Position numbers and translations under genes: made by a program. Positions 10,560-21,929 of a stretch of DNA of 64,000 bases are shown here, piece after piece. Source of the DNA: Dactylorhiza incarnata. Lineage: Eukaryota > Streptophyta > Magnoliopsida > Asparagales > Orchidaceae. Positions within the stretch are counted from its first letter, which is position 1. The number at the start of each line of letters is the position of its first letter. The stretch is from positions 3,906,001-3,970,000 of the forward strand of contig JAWHQI010000049.1 of assembly GCA_033032865.1 (NCBI GenBank). The letters run 5' to 3'. The notes under the pieces are model-generated. The model did no database searches, had not been told where the DNA came from, and was given only the letters and a program-made list of their open reading frames with translations.

Positions 10560-10681
10560 CAAGTCAGGAAGAGGCAACCTACAAGCAGCGAACGCGAACA
10601 CGATATTGCGAGGACGGAGATGAGCGTAGACGCGAGAAGACGGGAGAAATAAATGCGACGGGTAGGAGAATGAATCCGAGC

Positions 10682-10915
10682 TATTTATAAGAAATTCGGG
10701 TGGGCACGGGAATCGAAGCGTCGGGAGTGCGGATAGCTAAAAATAAAGTAGTTTTCTGCTCAAAGGGACTGCGGTCTTGCGAGCCAGGGCTCATCGTCGC
10801 GCGATAATTGAGTCCCACCCAAGGCCGGCCCGCGAGAAAAAGGGGTCCGGGCATAGCGTTGCACAGAAGCTCGCAAGCGCTCTGCGAGGGCGATCGTATC
10901 AAACACAGCGGACGA
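10682..10915 (-). promoter_or_regulatory. Promoter of antisense gene 2 with GCGAG words
   Basis: Reading the minus strand, TATAAATAG lies at 10689-10682, about 125 nt before the start codon. Upstream (10770-10915) are at least five GCGAG/CTCGC words (CTTGCGAGCC, CCCGCGAG, GCTCGCAAGCG, TGCGAGGGCG). This is the same word that fills the U3 of the Tat-1 LTR. It supports an independent promoter rather than read-through from the LTR. Confidence 0.6.
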
Positions 10916-11085
10916 GCCGAATAAATCACATGCACATCACACAAATAAAGGGAAAAGTTAAAAATGGAAAATGATAAAAGGCGAGTCACGACAGACTCGC
11001 GAATATTACCACACCGGTTATTGTTCAACAGACGTCATGAAAGAAATACAAGCAAAAGAGTAGTAAAATTAAACCCGCTGCAGCC
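10916..11085 (-). other. Spacer between the two antisense genes
   Basis: This is AT-richer sequence without an ORF of note. On the minus strand it follows the stop of antisense gene 1 and probably holds its 3' UTR. Confidence 0.4.
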
Positions 11086-12307
11086 TCAGGGGTAGGGAAG
11101 CCATTTCCAGCGACCCCGACCCCGCTTGCCCGCACGCGGCGGCATTCTCGGATAATGGTATTCGTGAAGCGCTTTAAACTCGCGCAGGATTAGGTGCGCT
11201 TGATCCTCGCCCCGCGAGATGTGCACGCCGGGCGAGGTAACATCTGCGCGAGGCACCGGCTCCGCCTCGGCGATTAAGCGCGCATTCGCGTCTTCCAACA
11301 CGGCGAATCTCTCGTCAAAAGCAGCCCGGTCCGCGTCATACCGCTCCTCCAACTCGCGTAACATCATGCCGTGCTTCTGAAGCACCTCGGACACCCGACT
11401 CTTCATCCGCACGGGGTCGCCAGGGTCACCCAAGAAGTCTTCAATCTGGCTAGGCGAAGGCGGTGGCGACATCTCCATCCTCCCATGCTCTGACTCAGGG
11501 GTGGCTCCTGGGATTTCAACGAAGGGTTAGAAGGGCCCGAGGGCGGGCAAGAGATGGGAGCTCGCGAAAACATGCTGACCTGGCGAGGAGGGGGATTCAC
11601 GGCGGGGCTTGCGCGAAGACTCCGGCCGACCCTGGAAGTTTTCGCGGAATCCCGAGACGTGGGGTTTCCCCAGTCCAGGAGGGTATACCACTCTCTCCGC
11701 GACTTGGGCGCCGTCGAGAAGCGAGCCGCCCGGACTTCGCTTGCCCATCAGACCGAAGCCTGGGGTCGCCACGTTAACCTTAGGCGGGACCGGCGAGTTC
11801 ACCGGGGTGGAGACTTTCTCCTTGGGACTCGACGATGGGGTATCTGCATAGGCCACCGACGTGTGGGTATCACGGACTTAAGCGGAGATAAAGTAGGGTG
11901 CGAGTGACTTACGAGGTTGCGAGAGAGGTGCCTGTTGGGACGAAGTCCCGACCCCAACATCTAGCAACCCCAGCCTCGCGGGGGACGGAGCGCAGAAAGT
12001 CGTCAGCGTAAGGCTTGCCAGGCGGTCCTCCGGAGGAGGATCCTGCGAGAAGAAAGGGAATGTGCAAGGGGCCGATGTAAAGAATTTAGACTGAGGATAC
12101 CTGTTGTGCGAGCACGGTATTCGGCGGAGGTGGGGAATCAGGAGGCAATGTCATGTCCTCCCCCGGCGACCTCCTAATCGTCATGGCTTTCTTGGTATGG
12201 GGAGAGGTGGCAGGGTTGAACATCCAGGCGTTGCGCTCGGCGGCCCGAGCTTTCGCCATCTCCCTAGAAGCCTTCAGTCGTTCCAACGCGCTCTGCTTGG
12301 TGGACAT
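11086..12307 (-). pseudogene. Antisense gene 1 of Tat-1: coiled-coil protein, three exons, one nonsense codon
   Basis: I do not recognise a family. The exons are 12307-12101, 12042-11913 and 11843-11086. The introns are GT-AG, 58 and 69 nt (the second donor is GTAAGT), and the joined frame is 1095 nt. The start MSTKQSALERLKAS gives a basic Ala/Arg/Lys helix (about 30 residues). A Pro/Ser-rich disordered stretch follows, then a C-terminal coiled coil (REL-EERYDADRAAFDERF) ending in a basic GKRGRGRW tail. An in-frame TAA at 11527-11529 splits exon 3; downstream sequence continues in the same frame for 146 codons, so I treat it as nonsense mutation of a longer protein. It is the first gene read from the 3' LTR inward. 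Its positional counterpart in Tat-2 is at 49737. Confidence 0.7.
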
Positions 12308-12377
12308 CCTGAAGGGAGAACGATTTCGGCGAGAAAGGAACAAAAGGGAAGGCTTGATCACCACCCTCGGTGGGCAG

Positions 12378-12492
12378 TATTTATAGCTTCGGGCAGGGGA
12401 CCCACCAAAAGATTCCCGCCACGTCAGCAGAGTCGGCGAACACCAGGGGTTGGATGTATCTTCGCGAGCTTAGGGCAACCTCGCGAAGAGCG
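12378..12492 (-). promoter_or_regulatory. Promoter of antisense gene 1 next to the 3' LTR
   Basis: On the minus strand TATAAATA is at 12385-12378, about 70 nt before ATG 12307. Just upstream, at 12459-12488, are two TCGCGA-centred words (TTCGCGAGC and CTCGCGAAG). The purine run GAAGAGCGGGGAT (12485-12497), the likely plus-strand primer of Tat-1, overlaps this area. Confidence 0.6.
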
Positions 12493-12499
12493 GGGATTG

Positions 12500-13521
12500 T
12501 GTACAACCCCGATGTTCGCCAGGAAGCAACCAAAGCTCGCGCTCAAGGAGGCGAGCTAAAAGGGGCGAACCCTGAACTCCGGCGAGGCAGGCCAAGGAAG
12601 AGCAAGAGACTGCGCAGGCGAGCGAGCCCAGCGGAGGGAAGGTAACCGGCTCCTTCGAAGCTCGGCGAGGGCAGTGCATGCGAGCCCGACCAGTTGAGGA
12701 GGGAGCTCGCTAGGCGAGCCCGGAATCTCGGGGTACAGTTAGCCACTTTTGGGGTACAGTTAGCCATTTTGGGGTGCGGATAGCCATCCTGGGGTTCGCC
12801 GACCCAGAGGCTCGCGAGCTCCGCTCGCGAGGGAAGTCGGCTTGGCCGGGTCGCTATGGGCGAGCCCAACCATTCGAGGAAGGGGTCCGCTAGGCGAGCC
12901 CGCCTAGAGTGAGTGCGGATAGTCATCCTGGGGCTCGCCGAGGTAGTACAGGCGAGCGAGCCATGCAATGTGCCAGTAATAACTCTGGGGCTCGCCGATC
13001 CAGAGGCTCGCGAGCTTCACTCGCGAGGGAGGCCGCGGAGCGGGCTGACTCGCCCAGTAAAAGTCCAGGAAGGGATTTTTACCAAGAGGCCCCCGGTGGT
13101 CTGCATTTAGTTTCTCCGAACAGCAGAGTTTGGCTGTTAGCAGACCAATCCGGTGTGCGGATAGTAAGAATGGACAGCGGGATTTGGTTATTGACAGACC
13201 ACAAAACTAAAATCTATAAATAGACCTCAAAGGGCACCTTGGAGGAAGAAGGTTGATTATCTTTGAGCTCTTCTCTCCCTAGGTCGCTTTGGTTTGGGCT
13301 CTCTAGCTCTCCAAGGTGCCCGAGTCTTAGCTTTGGCTTGGGAGGGGAAGCGCTCAACGATCTTCCGGGTTAGTGGAGGGACCTCCTCGCTGAGACAAGT
13401 GTCTTTGTTCTTTGCTCGAATCGTCGGCCTTACCTCTCCCGAGGGACCGGTAAGGGCTAGCTGCCTCTCATTTCGGTGAGGGCCCCAAGCTCCACAAGAG
13501 ATCGAGAAATCGGTTTCAACA
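12500..13521 (+). repeat. Tat-1 3' LTR
   Basis: The LTR is 1022 bp, the same length as the 5' LTR and near-identical to it. Differences I noted include changes at 12632, 12738, 12939, 13111-13112 and near 13400. It ends TTTCAACA and is followed by AAAAC, the target duplication. Confidence 0.95.
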
Positions 13522-14382
13522 AAAACAATATCGACGAGAAGTAAGAATGAACAAGACGATACCTCCGAAAAGATAGTATGGTTTCAACGACATCGTTGAG
13601 AAGACCAGATGTTACCAACAAGATTATGACGACATCTTCATATCTTCGTAAGTGCATGTAGAGTTATGATATGAAGTATCGTCGAGATATCATTCTCTGA
13701 AGAAGACTTGAAGTATTGTCCAAGTCCAAGATGGATCATCGTAACGACATGATATGTCGTCGAAATGTTGCAAATATCATCGAGATGGATCAAGACATTT
13801 CAAATCACGCTGTCTGCATTTAATGTCGCTGCATGAAGGTCCAATCAACGCGTGCCATTAAGAAAAGGGCTCCTGACACTTAAGGTACATTCTAGGATAC
13901 CGTTAGCCGACTCCTCAGAGATATAAAGGGCATAAGTGTCTGCCCTAATTCAACACAGAAAATAATCACAAACTTTTTAATAAAACAGTAATATGGCTGC
14001 GAGAAGAAGGAACGCGAACTAGAGAACCATACATTCTGCATCAAGTTCTCCAAGTTTCAGTCAAGCAAGATCGACTGATAAGAAGTGTTCCAAAAAGGAT
14101 TGAAGAGAAGTGTGATGTCCAAGTGAAGATCAAAATCATTCTCTTCAAGTCCAAGAAGTCGATATTCATCCGACTAAAGAAAGTTCTCGTATCATCTCTT
14201 TGTTTCTCTATAAGGCCTGAGCGCTTGAGCTGTAGGATCTATTGTAGATCTGAGATTTGTAAGGCTTGAAAACTTGAGTGTAGGGCTTGAAGGCCTGAGA
14301 TTTGTAGGGCTTGAGGGCCTTAATGTAGGGCTTTAGGGCCTGAATGTAGGGCTTGAGGGCCTGAGTTTGTGAGACTTGCGGG
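13522..14382 (+). repeat. Family X LTR-like fragment, right part
   Basis: It continues the sequence broken at 430; the first five bases are the Tat-1 target duplication. ATCGTCGAGA-type words run to about 13790. A TATA box (TATAAAGGG) is at 13922-13930. The end (about 14205-14382) is made of short tandem units based on TAGGGCTTGAGGGCCTGAG. The same three-part order (words, TATA, GGGCTTGAGGGCC repeats) is seen at 60735-61971. It ends abruptly where a TGTAATAACCC sequence starts at 14383. Confidence 0.65.
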
Positions 14383-16486
14383 TGTAATAACCCGCATTTT
14401 TCTCAATTTATATATAAATATATTATTAGAGTAAGAGAAAGTATGCGTCTTGATGCCACGTCATGCAGGGGACAAAAATAAAAGCATAGGCAGCTTTACC
14501 TCCAACGTTTCTTTAGAAAGTCATGAACTTGAGTTTAAAACATAGTTTAAGTTTAAGGTTTTCAAACACACTGTCCCTCGGTTTAATGGATCAACTAGTC
14601 CATAAATAAAAAAGTATAAATTTACGCACCGGAAAATTCATAATTTACTTTAATTTTCCCTACATGAGCATGATGAACTAACCATCATTCTGATGATATG
14701 CAACTTCAAGATTTAGTATAAGTACGAAAGGTTCTTTTACGGGCTTCAAAATATAGTGATAATAGTTTAAAAAGAGATGTCATGTAGGAAGAATTATGCA
14801 GTTTTGTATATAGAATAACTACCATGCATCCTAACATAAAACCTTCCCAAAGAGCATTTGTACTAACAACAAACAGCAGTAGTAGCATATAAATAGCAAG
14901 ACAATGTCTATCACAAAAGAAGAATTTAGGATATGGGCATCAACATACTGACACGAACCCATATCCTTAACAAGATATAAGGAAAACAACTGTCTACCTC
15001 TCAAAGCGAGAATAAAGGAAACAACCACTACTAGTCTTAAATAAACTGGACTGGGTCAGCTCAACATGCAACTAATCCGAACCTGAGGCATTCAAAAGAA
15101 AAGAATGCCTAAGCACAATGGCATGAAGATATATCACATAATCAAGAGTAAGAGAATTCTTATCAACATAAAGAGGGTTAACAACCCATCAAGAATAGCT
15201 GTAAAATGTCAGCAAAACTAATAAAGAAGTATTAGCTTCCAAAAAGTAAGGAAAGACTGGCGTAAAGTGCGGTCAAAGTTGCATTACAACATCCAAAGAG
15301 GAAAAAGTATTGAGTTTCCCAAGAAATGAATCACTATCCTAGCCATAAAACAGTAATGAGGTGGTGGCTACTTTTCCAACCAACCATCAGGCAAAAAATC
15401 ATCCAAGGAACAAAAGCACTATGGCGGTGGTTACATCCCACCAACCAACCAGAAAAGAAAATAGGCACTGTGCTACTGGCCTCATTGTCCAACTACACCA
15501 ACAGTCCAAAAAAAATTGACTGGGAATAGAGGTTTACAAAAATCCTGATCAAAACAGATACCACAGAAAAACCCAGAAACAATTCGAAGGGAAACCCAAC
15601 CTTACGATGAATTCATCAAAATACACTCAACGAATCCAAGGAATATCGAAGAATTCATCAAAATACATTCGACGAATTACATGGGATAACGTCGAATTTG
15701 TCGAAATACATTCAACGAATTACAAGGGACACTCGGTGAAATCTCTATCGAAGGCATTTGATGAAATTAGCGGATCGACTTAACTACCCATCGGGAGCCT
15801 AAAACTATTCGACGAAGTCCTAAAACTAATCGACGAATTTGTCAAAATGAATTGATGATTCTACTTAGAACACTCGGTGAAATTACTAGGAAAGAAATTT
15901 ACTTAAGGTCATTTCGACGAATTTAATTACGGGTATTTCAGTGAAGTTACAATTAAAGGAAATTTGACGAATCTACAATTACTCAACAAATTTCATGGAA
16001 TGTAGAACATTTGGCAGAAAATGAGTTGAAAACACTTGTCTAAATCTGACACTAAGGAAAAAATAGTTAAAGAAGACACAATAAAATGGCAAGGAGGGAG
16101 AGTCCACCACTTGCCTCAAATATTTCAAAGAAGATGACCTCTAACGCGCTCCACGACGTAGATCGACTGACAAAAGACAGTGAGGAAGAGTTTCTGAAAC
16201 TTTTTGGGACAAAAGGAAGATTAGGGCTATACCCTCCATCAGCAAAAATCCATGAAACTAGAAATACTTACCGCACACGCGAAGAGCTCGGCCACAGCTT
16301 TCCAGATCTATGCTTTGGCGATAATTTCATGCTCCAGAGCTCCGGTGGCGGTGATCTGAAGCCTTACGGAAGGACGCGCCTCTCACTCTGTTTCGCAAGG
16401 GGTCAGAAAAGATGAATAGGGTTTGGTTCTCACAGGAGGAAGAAGAGGTATATATATACAAATAATAATAAAAATAAAAATATTAA
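14383..16486. other. Unclassified TE-like segment, no convincing gene
   Basis: It begins TGTAATAACCCGC, like LTR starts of several Ty3/gypsy chromoviruses. TTCGACGAATT words cluster at 15600-16010. On the minus strand a TATATATA run lies at about 16448-16459, followed by a C/T-rich leader. The longest frame (16086-16415) has no recognisable domain. It ends where copia-C pol homology starts abruptly. No target duplication was found, so orientation and limits are uncertain. Confidence 0.35.
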
Positions 16487-17491
16487 TAATGTTTGATCAA
16501 TAGAATTACCGGCTTCATCTTTTCCTAACTTTCGTGATGCACTCATTGGTGTATTTGCCTTTTTTAGGTTTTTAAATCCATATCTTTTAAGAATATCAAG
16601 AACATATTTAGTTTGATAAATAAAAATACCATCTTGTCTTTGTGAGATTTGAAATCCGAGAAAATAAGTGAGTTCTACTACCAAGCTCATTTCAAATTCA
16701 TTTTTCATCACTAAAACTACTTCATTACAAAACTCTTCATTAGTGGCTCCAAAAATAATATCAACAACATAAATTTGCAGTATAATCAAATCATTATCTA
16801 CATGCTTAATGAAGAGTGTATTATCCACACTTCCCATTTTATAACCATGTTTTATTTAAAATATTGTCAATCTATCATACCAAGCACGTGGTGCTTGCTT
16901 CAATCCATAAAGCGCTTTCTCTAACTTATACACATGATTTGGAAATTTTTCAATCACAAAACCGGGGGGGGGGGGGGGGGGGGGGGGGTTGTTCTACATA
17001 AACTTCTTCTCTTATAATCTCGTTCAAAAATGAACTTTTACATTCATTTGAAAAAATTTAAATCTTTTAAAATTCACAAATGCAATAAATATCCTAATTG
17101 ATTCTAGGCGAGAAACTGATGCAAAGGTTTCATCAAAATTTACCCCTTCAATTTGTGAATATCCTTGTGCAACTAGTCTAGCTTTATTCCTTGTAATCCT
17201 AGAGTTACCATCTAGTATATTTTTAAAAATCCATTTGACACATATAACTGGATGATTAGATGGCCTCTCTACTAAATTCCAAACCTTATTATGTTCAAAT
17301 TGATTTAATTCATCATTCATAACTAAAAACCAAAATTCATCATTTAAGGCGGTAGGAATATTTTTTGGTTCTATTTCGAATACAAAACAAAGGTTTGAAA
17401 AAGGGTCATGTAAAGAAGAATGAGTACTTAACCCTTTCGATGGTTCTCCAATCGCAAGCTCCCTTGGATGATCTTTTATAAACTGTAGCAC
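16487..17491 (-). pseudogene. Copia-C reverse transcriptase fragment (minus strand)
   Basis: Reading from 17491 down, RT_copia landmarks are present: KARLVAQGY, the ESIRI region, then YFLGFQI and YGFKNLKKANTPM near 16560. The catalytic box reads YVVDI, so the first Asp is lost. A 25-G run (16964-16988, C run in coding sense) breaks the frame where related copies encode an EQP-GFV segment. Homology stops at about 16487, inside the RT/RNase H junction. The upstream linker (17400-17491) is typical of Ty1/copia polyproteins. Confidence 0.85.
16964..16988 (+). repeat. 25-bp G homopolymer
   Basis: An uninterrupted run of 25 G lies inside copia-C RT. Related copies have only about six C at this site, so it is an expansion or an assembly artefact. 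Confidence 0.9.
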
Positions 17492-17499
17492 ACTTGGAG

Positions 17500-18620
17500 G
17501 AACATATTCTACTATCTCTTCTTCTTTCTCTCCTTTTTCTTCTTCTTTTTTCCAAGTGATTCATCATCCTTATGCTCCAAAGGGGAAAGGGGTTTGTCTT
17601 CGATTCCTATACGATTAGTATCTACACACGAAACAAACTCGTCAAATCTTACATGAATAGACTCTTCAACTATTTTAGTTAGGTGGTAATTTAAAAATAG
17701 GATGAAGCATGACATGATTAATAATATAACATGAAGTATTAACAGCTTCGGCCCAAAATGATTTAGGAAACCCATATTCACAAAGCATAGTTCGTGCAAG
17801 CTCTTGAAGGTTTTTATTTTTCCTCTCCACTACATCATTTTGTTGTGGTGTGCGTGGAGTAGAAAACTCATGTTTAATTCCTAAATCATTACAAAAAGTA
17901 GAAAACATATCATTTTCAAATTCTCCTCCAGGATCCGTGCGTATGCATCTAATTTTTAAATTAAGTTTATTTTGAATATGAATGCATAGTTTAGTAAATT
18001 CAAGAAATGCATCATATTTGGAAGATAGAAAAAAAGTCCAATAAAATCTTGAATAATCATCAATTATTACAAAAATATATTTGTTTGCCTCCTAGATTAG
18101 AAGTGCTAACCGGTCCAAATAAATACATATGAATTAATTGAAGTGGTCTAGTAGTAGAAATTACATTTTTGCTTTTAAAAGAAATTTTTGAAAACTTTCC
18201 TTTTGGCAAGGCAAACAAAGAGAAGATAAATTACCATTAAGCATAGGTAAACCTTTAATTAATTATCTTTTCATAATTTCAAAATAAGCTTGGTGCTAGA
18301 GTAACTAAGACGCATATGCCAAAGTTCCAATTCATTGTTTTTTGAATTAACGCAATTTAAAGACGATTGTGAAAGATCATTAAAGGCAATCATATAAATA
18401 TTATGAATTCTAGGTGTGGTGAGAATGACATCATTTATCTTAGAATTAATGATTTTACAAAGATTTGTAGATGATTCAAATAATAAATTTAAACCTTTTT
18501 TGTTTTCTTTTAACAAAAGTTTATTTTTAGAATTTAGAATCTCAATATCATTTAAATGTTTATCAAAAAATTTGCATGTTTTTAAATACTCAATATATAA
18601 ACCATCATAAGTAGTAGGAA
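17500..18620 (-). pseudogene. Copia-C integrase and pre-integrase remnant (minus strand)
   Basis: Integrase core C-terminal part is at 17675-17908 (STPRTPQQNDVVERKNK, which holds the catalytic Glu). The pre-integrase zinc region is near 18290 (ELWHMRLSY). Several stops and frame changes break it. It lies between copia-C gag (right) and RT (left), the normal Ty1/copia order on the minus strand. Confidence 0.75.
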
Positions 18621-19500
18621 GAGTTACCTCAGTGTCGCTTTGGACACTGCTTTCATCATCGGATTGTGTGTTGCTCTTTCAGATATTTTGGGCACTGGCT
18701 CCAGATGAGTCCGGTCTGCAATGGTAGCACTTCGGTGGTGGTCACTCATCATCGTCCTCGTCGCTACCTTTTCCTTTCTTTGATGAAGATCCCTTCTTGA
18801 TGAAATAATTCTGGAAGGTGTTTCTCTTTTATGGATTCTTCATGAAGCTTTTGAACTTTTTCACAAAGAGGATCTCCTCATCCTCATCATTGTCATCTCT
18901 GTCAGCCTCTTTCTTTGATTTTAAGGCCAATGCCTTCTTCTTTGGCTCCATGTTGTACTCTTGTTGTTGAATTTGGAGTTCAACCTCATGGGTCTTGTGC
19001 TTCCAAATGAGGCTCTCAATTGGGAGGTTCTTTAGATCGCGCAACTCTGAGATAACCGTCACCTTTGGATTGAACTTTGGAGGGAGAGACCTTAGAATTT
19101 TTCTCACCAAGTTGCCGTTGGAGAACACTTTTCCAAGTAATTTTGAGTCGTTGACGATCTTAGTGAACCAGTGTGTACATTAAATCTATCTCTTCATCCG
19201 CCTCCATCCAAAATTTCTCGTATTCAGATTCAAGTTGGAAAAGCTTGGAATTCTTGACCTGCGAAGTACCTTCTTTAGTAATTTCTAATAAATTCCATAT
19301 AACATAAGCTCTTTTGCAAGAACAAGTTCTATTAAATTCCATTCTATCCAAAGCACAAAATAACGCATTCATAGCTCTAGCATTACTCTTGCATCTCAAC
19401 TTATCGTTATAATCCCATTTGTCTCTCGGTTTTCCATTGTTACTTCTCCAACAACAAATGTTGGTGGAGAGTAGCATTGTTCTACCATACCTTAGACATC
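18621..19500 (-). pseudogene. Copia-C gag remnant (minus strand)
   Basis: A UBN2-type copia gag can be read in pieces. One piece is at 19477-19160 (RAMNALFCALDRMEFNR, then AYVIWNLLEIT). The other is at 19128-18829 (KILRSLPPKFNPKVTVI, then a Lys/Asp/Glu-rich tail). The same signature occurs in copia-A gag at 38482, so the families are related (SIRE-like branch). Frame breaks separate the pieces. Confidence 0.8.
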
Positions 19501-19670
19501 ATTATCTAAAGCAAATTAAAAAACAACACATTCTTGTTTTCCAATAATTATAATCAGTACTGATAAATAGTGGAGGTCTACTAATCCCTTGACACTCAAA
19601 GAAAGCATGATGAGGCGCCATTATTCCTGATTGTTAAATCATTTTGGAATAAACTACCCGTAATACCACT

Positions 19671-20376
19671 TGTTGGATCTTATGGCGTACTTAGAGGTGG
19701 GAGAATAAGGGGTTTACGAATTTTAGAGTAAATTTGAGAGATTTATTGAAAAAACGAAACTTTTTGATTATGTTGCTAACGTCGGCGTTAAGAGTTAACG
19801 CTGGATGTTGGCTCTCCAGAAAATTGGGCTTCACAGAATTATGTCAAAGTAAATTTTCTTATGAAAACTTAAATGAAATACAATTCTAGAAAATCAGAGA
19901 TAATGAAAATGAATATTATATTTCAAAGAGAATTACAAAGATAAAATTTCAACAACACTTGAAATTGAAGGCGACAATGTAAAAATCACTTTTTGTTCAT
20001 TCATCAGTCCTTTGCCAAAGGACCGGTTGGCTATTGCCTATCTTTCCCCAGATAATGAATATAACCACACCCTAGATCTACCCTTGACCTAGTCGCCACG
20101 CACAAAGCGGTGAATTTCCCCTAAACAAAACCCGGCCTAGTCACCACACTCAAGACGGCAAATTGACTACTATTACAAGAAAATAATGAAAAGATAAAAG
20201 TAAAATCAGAATAATGACTCCCAGAAATGAAGATCTCTGAAGTAGATGTTGAAGACACGCAATGACCATCGTCGGAGTTGAAGCAGGCGTCCTTCTTCAA
20301 ATTTGACCTTTGGAAATCTCCATCTCACTCTTGTTCCTCAATGGTGGTGTTGGGAGTGCTCTCTGAATTCTTAGAT
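19671..20376 (-). repeat. Copia-C 5' LTR, 3' part (minus strand)
   Basis: Its left end, TGTTGGATCTTATGG at 19671, is the reverse complement of an LTR end in ...GATCCAACA. Directly outside, the minus strand reads AGTGGTATTACGGG, a degenerate Met-initiator primer site. The LTR is interrupted at 20376 by copia-D and resumes at 36662. Total LTR length is about 1224 bp. Words around TAACGC/GCGTTA occur at 19790-19810. Confidence 0.8.
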
Positions 20377-21850
20377 TGTTGGGTATTATAGCCACAATAG
20401 CCTTGATTTGAAGAAGTCCCCCTTAACCTAAGATGAATTGAATTTGTCTTTAATATGGTATTCTAGTTGTGATATTGCAGGATCATAATTTCTAAGTATA
20501 AACCAATGTCAGGTTTCAATGAGTCATAAACACAGGCTTATGCAATGTAATCTCTCATTGTGTACACCAAGATGTTGATTCATGTAAAATCTCTCTATTG
20601 GGATGTACTTAATGTGAAACACGCTGAAAAAGGGAAGAAGGAGTTCTTGCTGCTTTTTCTGGATTGGAAGAAAAATTGTCCAAGTCAATTCATCGAGTTC
20701 ACTCGAGATGACTCAATTCATTCATTGAGACATCTCGTGAGGACTAGATGAATTCATTGAGATCACTCGAAAGGTCTCAGTTAATTTCTTAACACCTTTC
20801 TTCAAGTGATTAGTTGACCTCTCGCGAACACTCGACGAATTCATCGAGTGCTCTCGAGAAGTCAGTAGAAGTTTCAGCAAGGATAATTTTTAGCCCAGTA
20901 ATTTTTGTCAAGTGGAATTTATCGATTCGTTGAGATGAATTCATTGAAGCATTAAGAAGAATTCGTCAAGTGATCAAAACATTTCACGAGTGCATTCGAC
21001 GAATTCACTTATCTGCTTTTCATTTTTAAATTTCAAACGGCTTGTATTTAGGGCTTCTTCAATGTACAGCACACGTGGAGGTTATCCATTAAATCTCATT
21101 CTAGCCATTAGCGAAGAATCCTATTAATAGTTAAGGGTTATTTATGTTTAAACCCTAATCGTGAACAGAACAAAAAAATTGCAAATCGCCATTTCCGTCT
21201 GTCGGCTTTCATCAAACTCGCAAAGATCGATTTCATGGCCGACAAATTTTTTCTCATGATTCTTCTCGAAGATCAGAGTCGACCAGTTCTCTACTTTAAG
21301 ATTCTCTCAAGATCATTGAAGATCAGTCAACTCCAAAGTTTTCAGATCTGGTTTTCAGAAGTTCAAGATTCTTTCTTCCTTCCTCTTTCAGCATCAAAGT
21401 CTTCACTCAAGCAAGAAAGATGAAAACTACTTTCAGATCTGAAGAAAGATCTCCTAGAGATCTTAGAAGATAGTTTTCAATCTATTGTATTTGTAAAAAA
21501 AACCTTTTACATATTTTGTATGAAGTGTTTACTTCCGAGTTTGTATATCCTAATTTAGAGGATCGAGTGTAGGAGAAGTTGTTCTCCGAGTTTGTAGGAG
21601 TTTTATACTTCAAGTTGTAAGATGTGCTTAAATTTGAGATTAGTGAAGTAGCCTAGTCTAGCTGGGAGTGCAAGATAGGTGAGGCGGGAAATTGTATGTA
21701 CCCATTCCGGGGAACCACTATAATTCCTTGTGTTTGTGTGTGTGCTCTTTTATTCTATGTGCATTTGTTTCAGGTTTTTAATTCCGCTTAAAGCCATAGA
21801 ATTCACCTATTCACCCCCTAGGTGATTTAGGTAACACCTAGATACTTCCA
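20377..21850 (+). repeat. Copia-D 5' LTR
   Basis: It starts TGTTGGGTATTATAG and ends GATACTTCCA. U3 carries many AATTCGTCGAG / CTCGACGAATTC words at 20690-21005. The R region has a GTACCC...GGGGAACC block at 21700-21720 that also occurs in other copia LTRs of the window. Confidence 0.88.
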
Positions 21851-21929
21851 ATGTGTATTAGAGGTAGGTTGTTCGTTAAGAGGTTAACACCTTGAACAAA
21901 GACCTTTATCTAATTGTTGAAAAGACACC

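Larger units (their letters stand above)
431..13521 (+). mobile_element. Tat-1: Ty3/gypsy LTR retrotransposon of the Tat lineage, 13.1 kb
   Basis: The element is bounded by two 1022-bp LTRs and a 5-bp target duplication. The order is LTR, gag, protease, RT, gypsy RNase H, second (archaeal-type) RNase H, integrase, a tandem-repeat 3' region, two antisense genes, LTR. RT-RNaseH-integrase order makes it Ty3/gypsy. A second RNase H before integrase is characteristic of the plant Tat clade (Ogre, Retand, Grande and relatives). I count about 15 differences between the LTRs by eye (roughly 1.5%), which implies a recent insertion. Two frame breaks at G runs (3886-3892 and 5458-5470) may be real lesions or homopolymer errors. 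Confidence 0.93.

Noticed and set aside
16086..16415. 109-codon ORF as a possible host gene
   Set aside because: No domain, homologous copy or gene structure is visible; it is surrounded by TE-like sequence.
20372..20376. Target duplication for copia-D (TAGAT left, GGGAT right)
   Set aside because: Only three of five bases agree and the 3' LTR end is mutated, so I do not count it as evidence.
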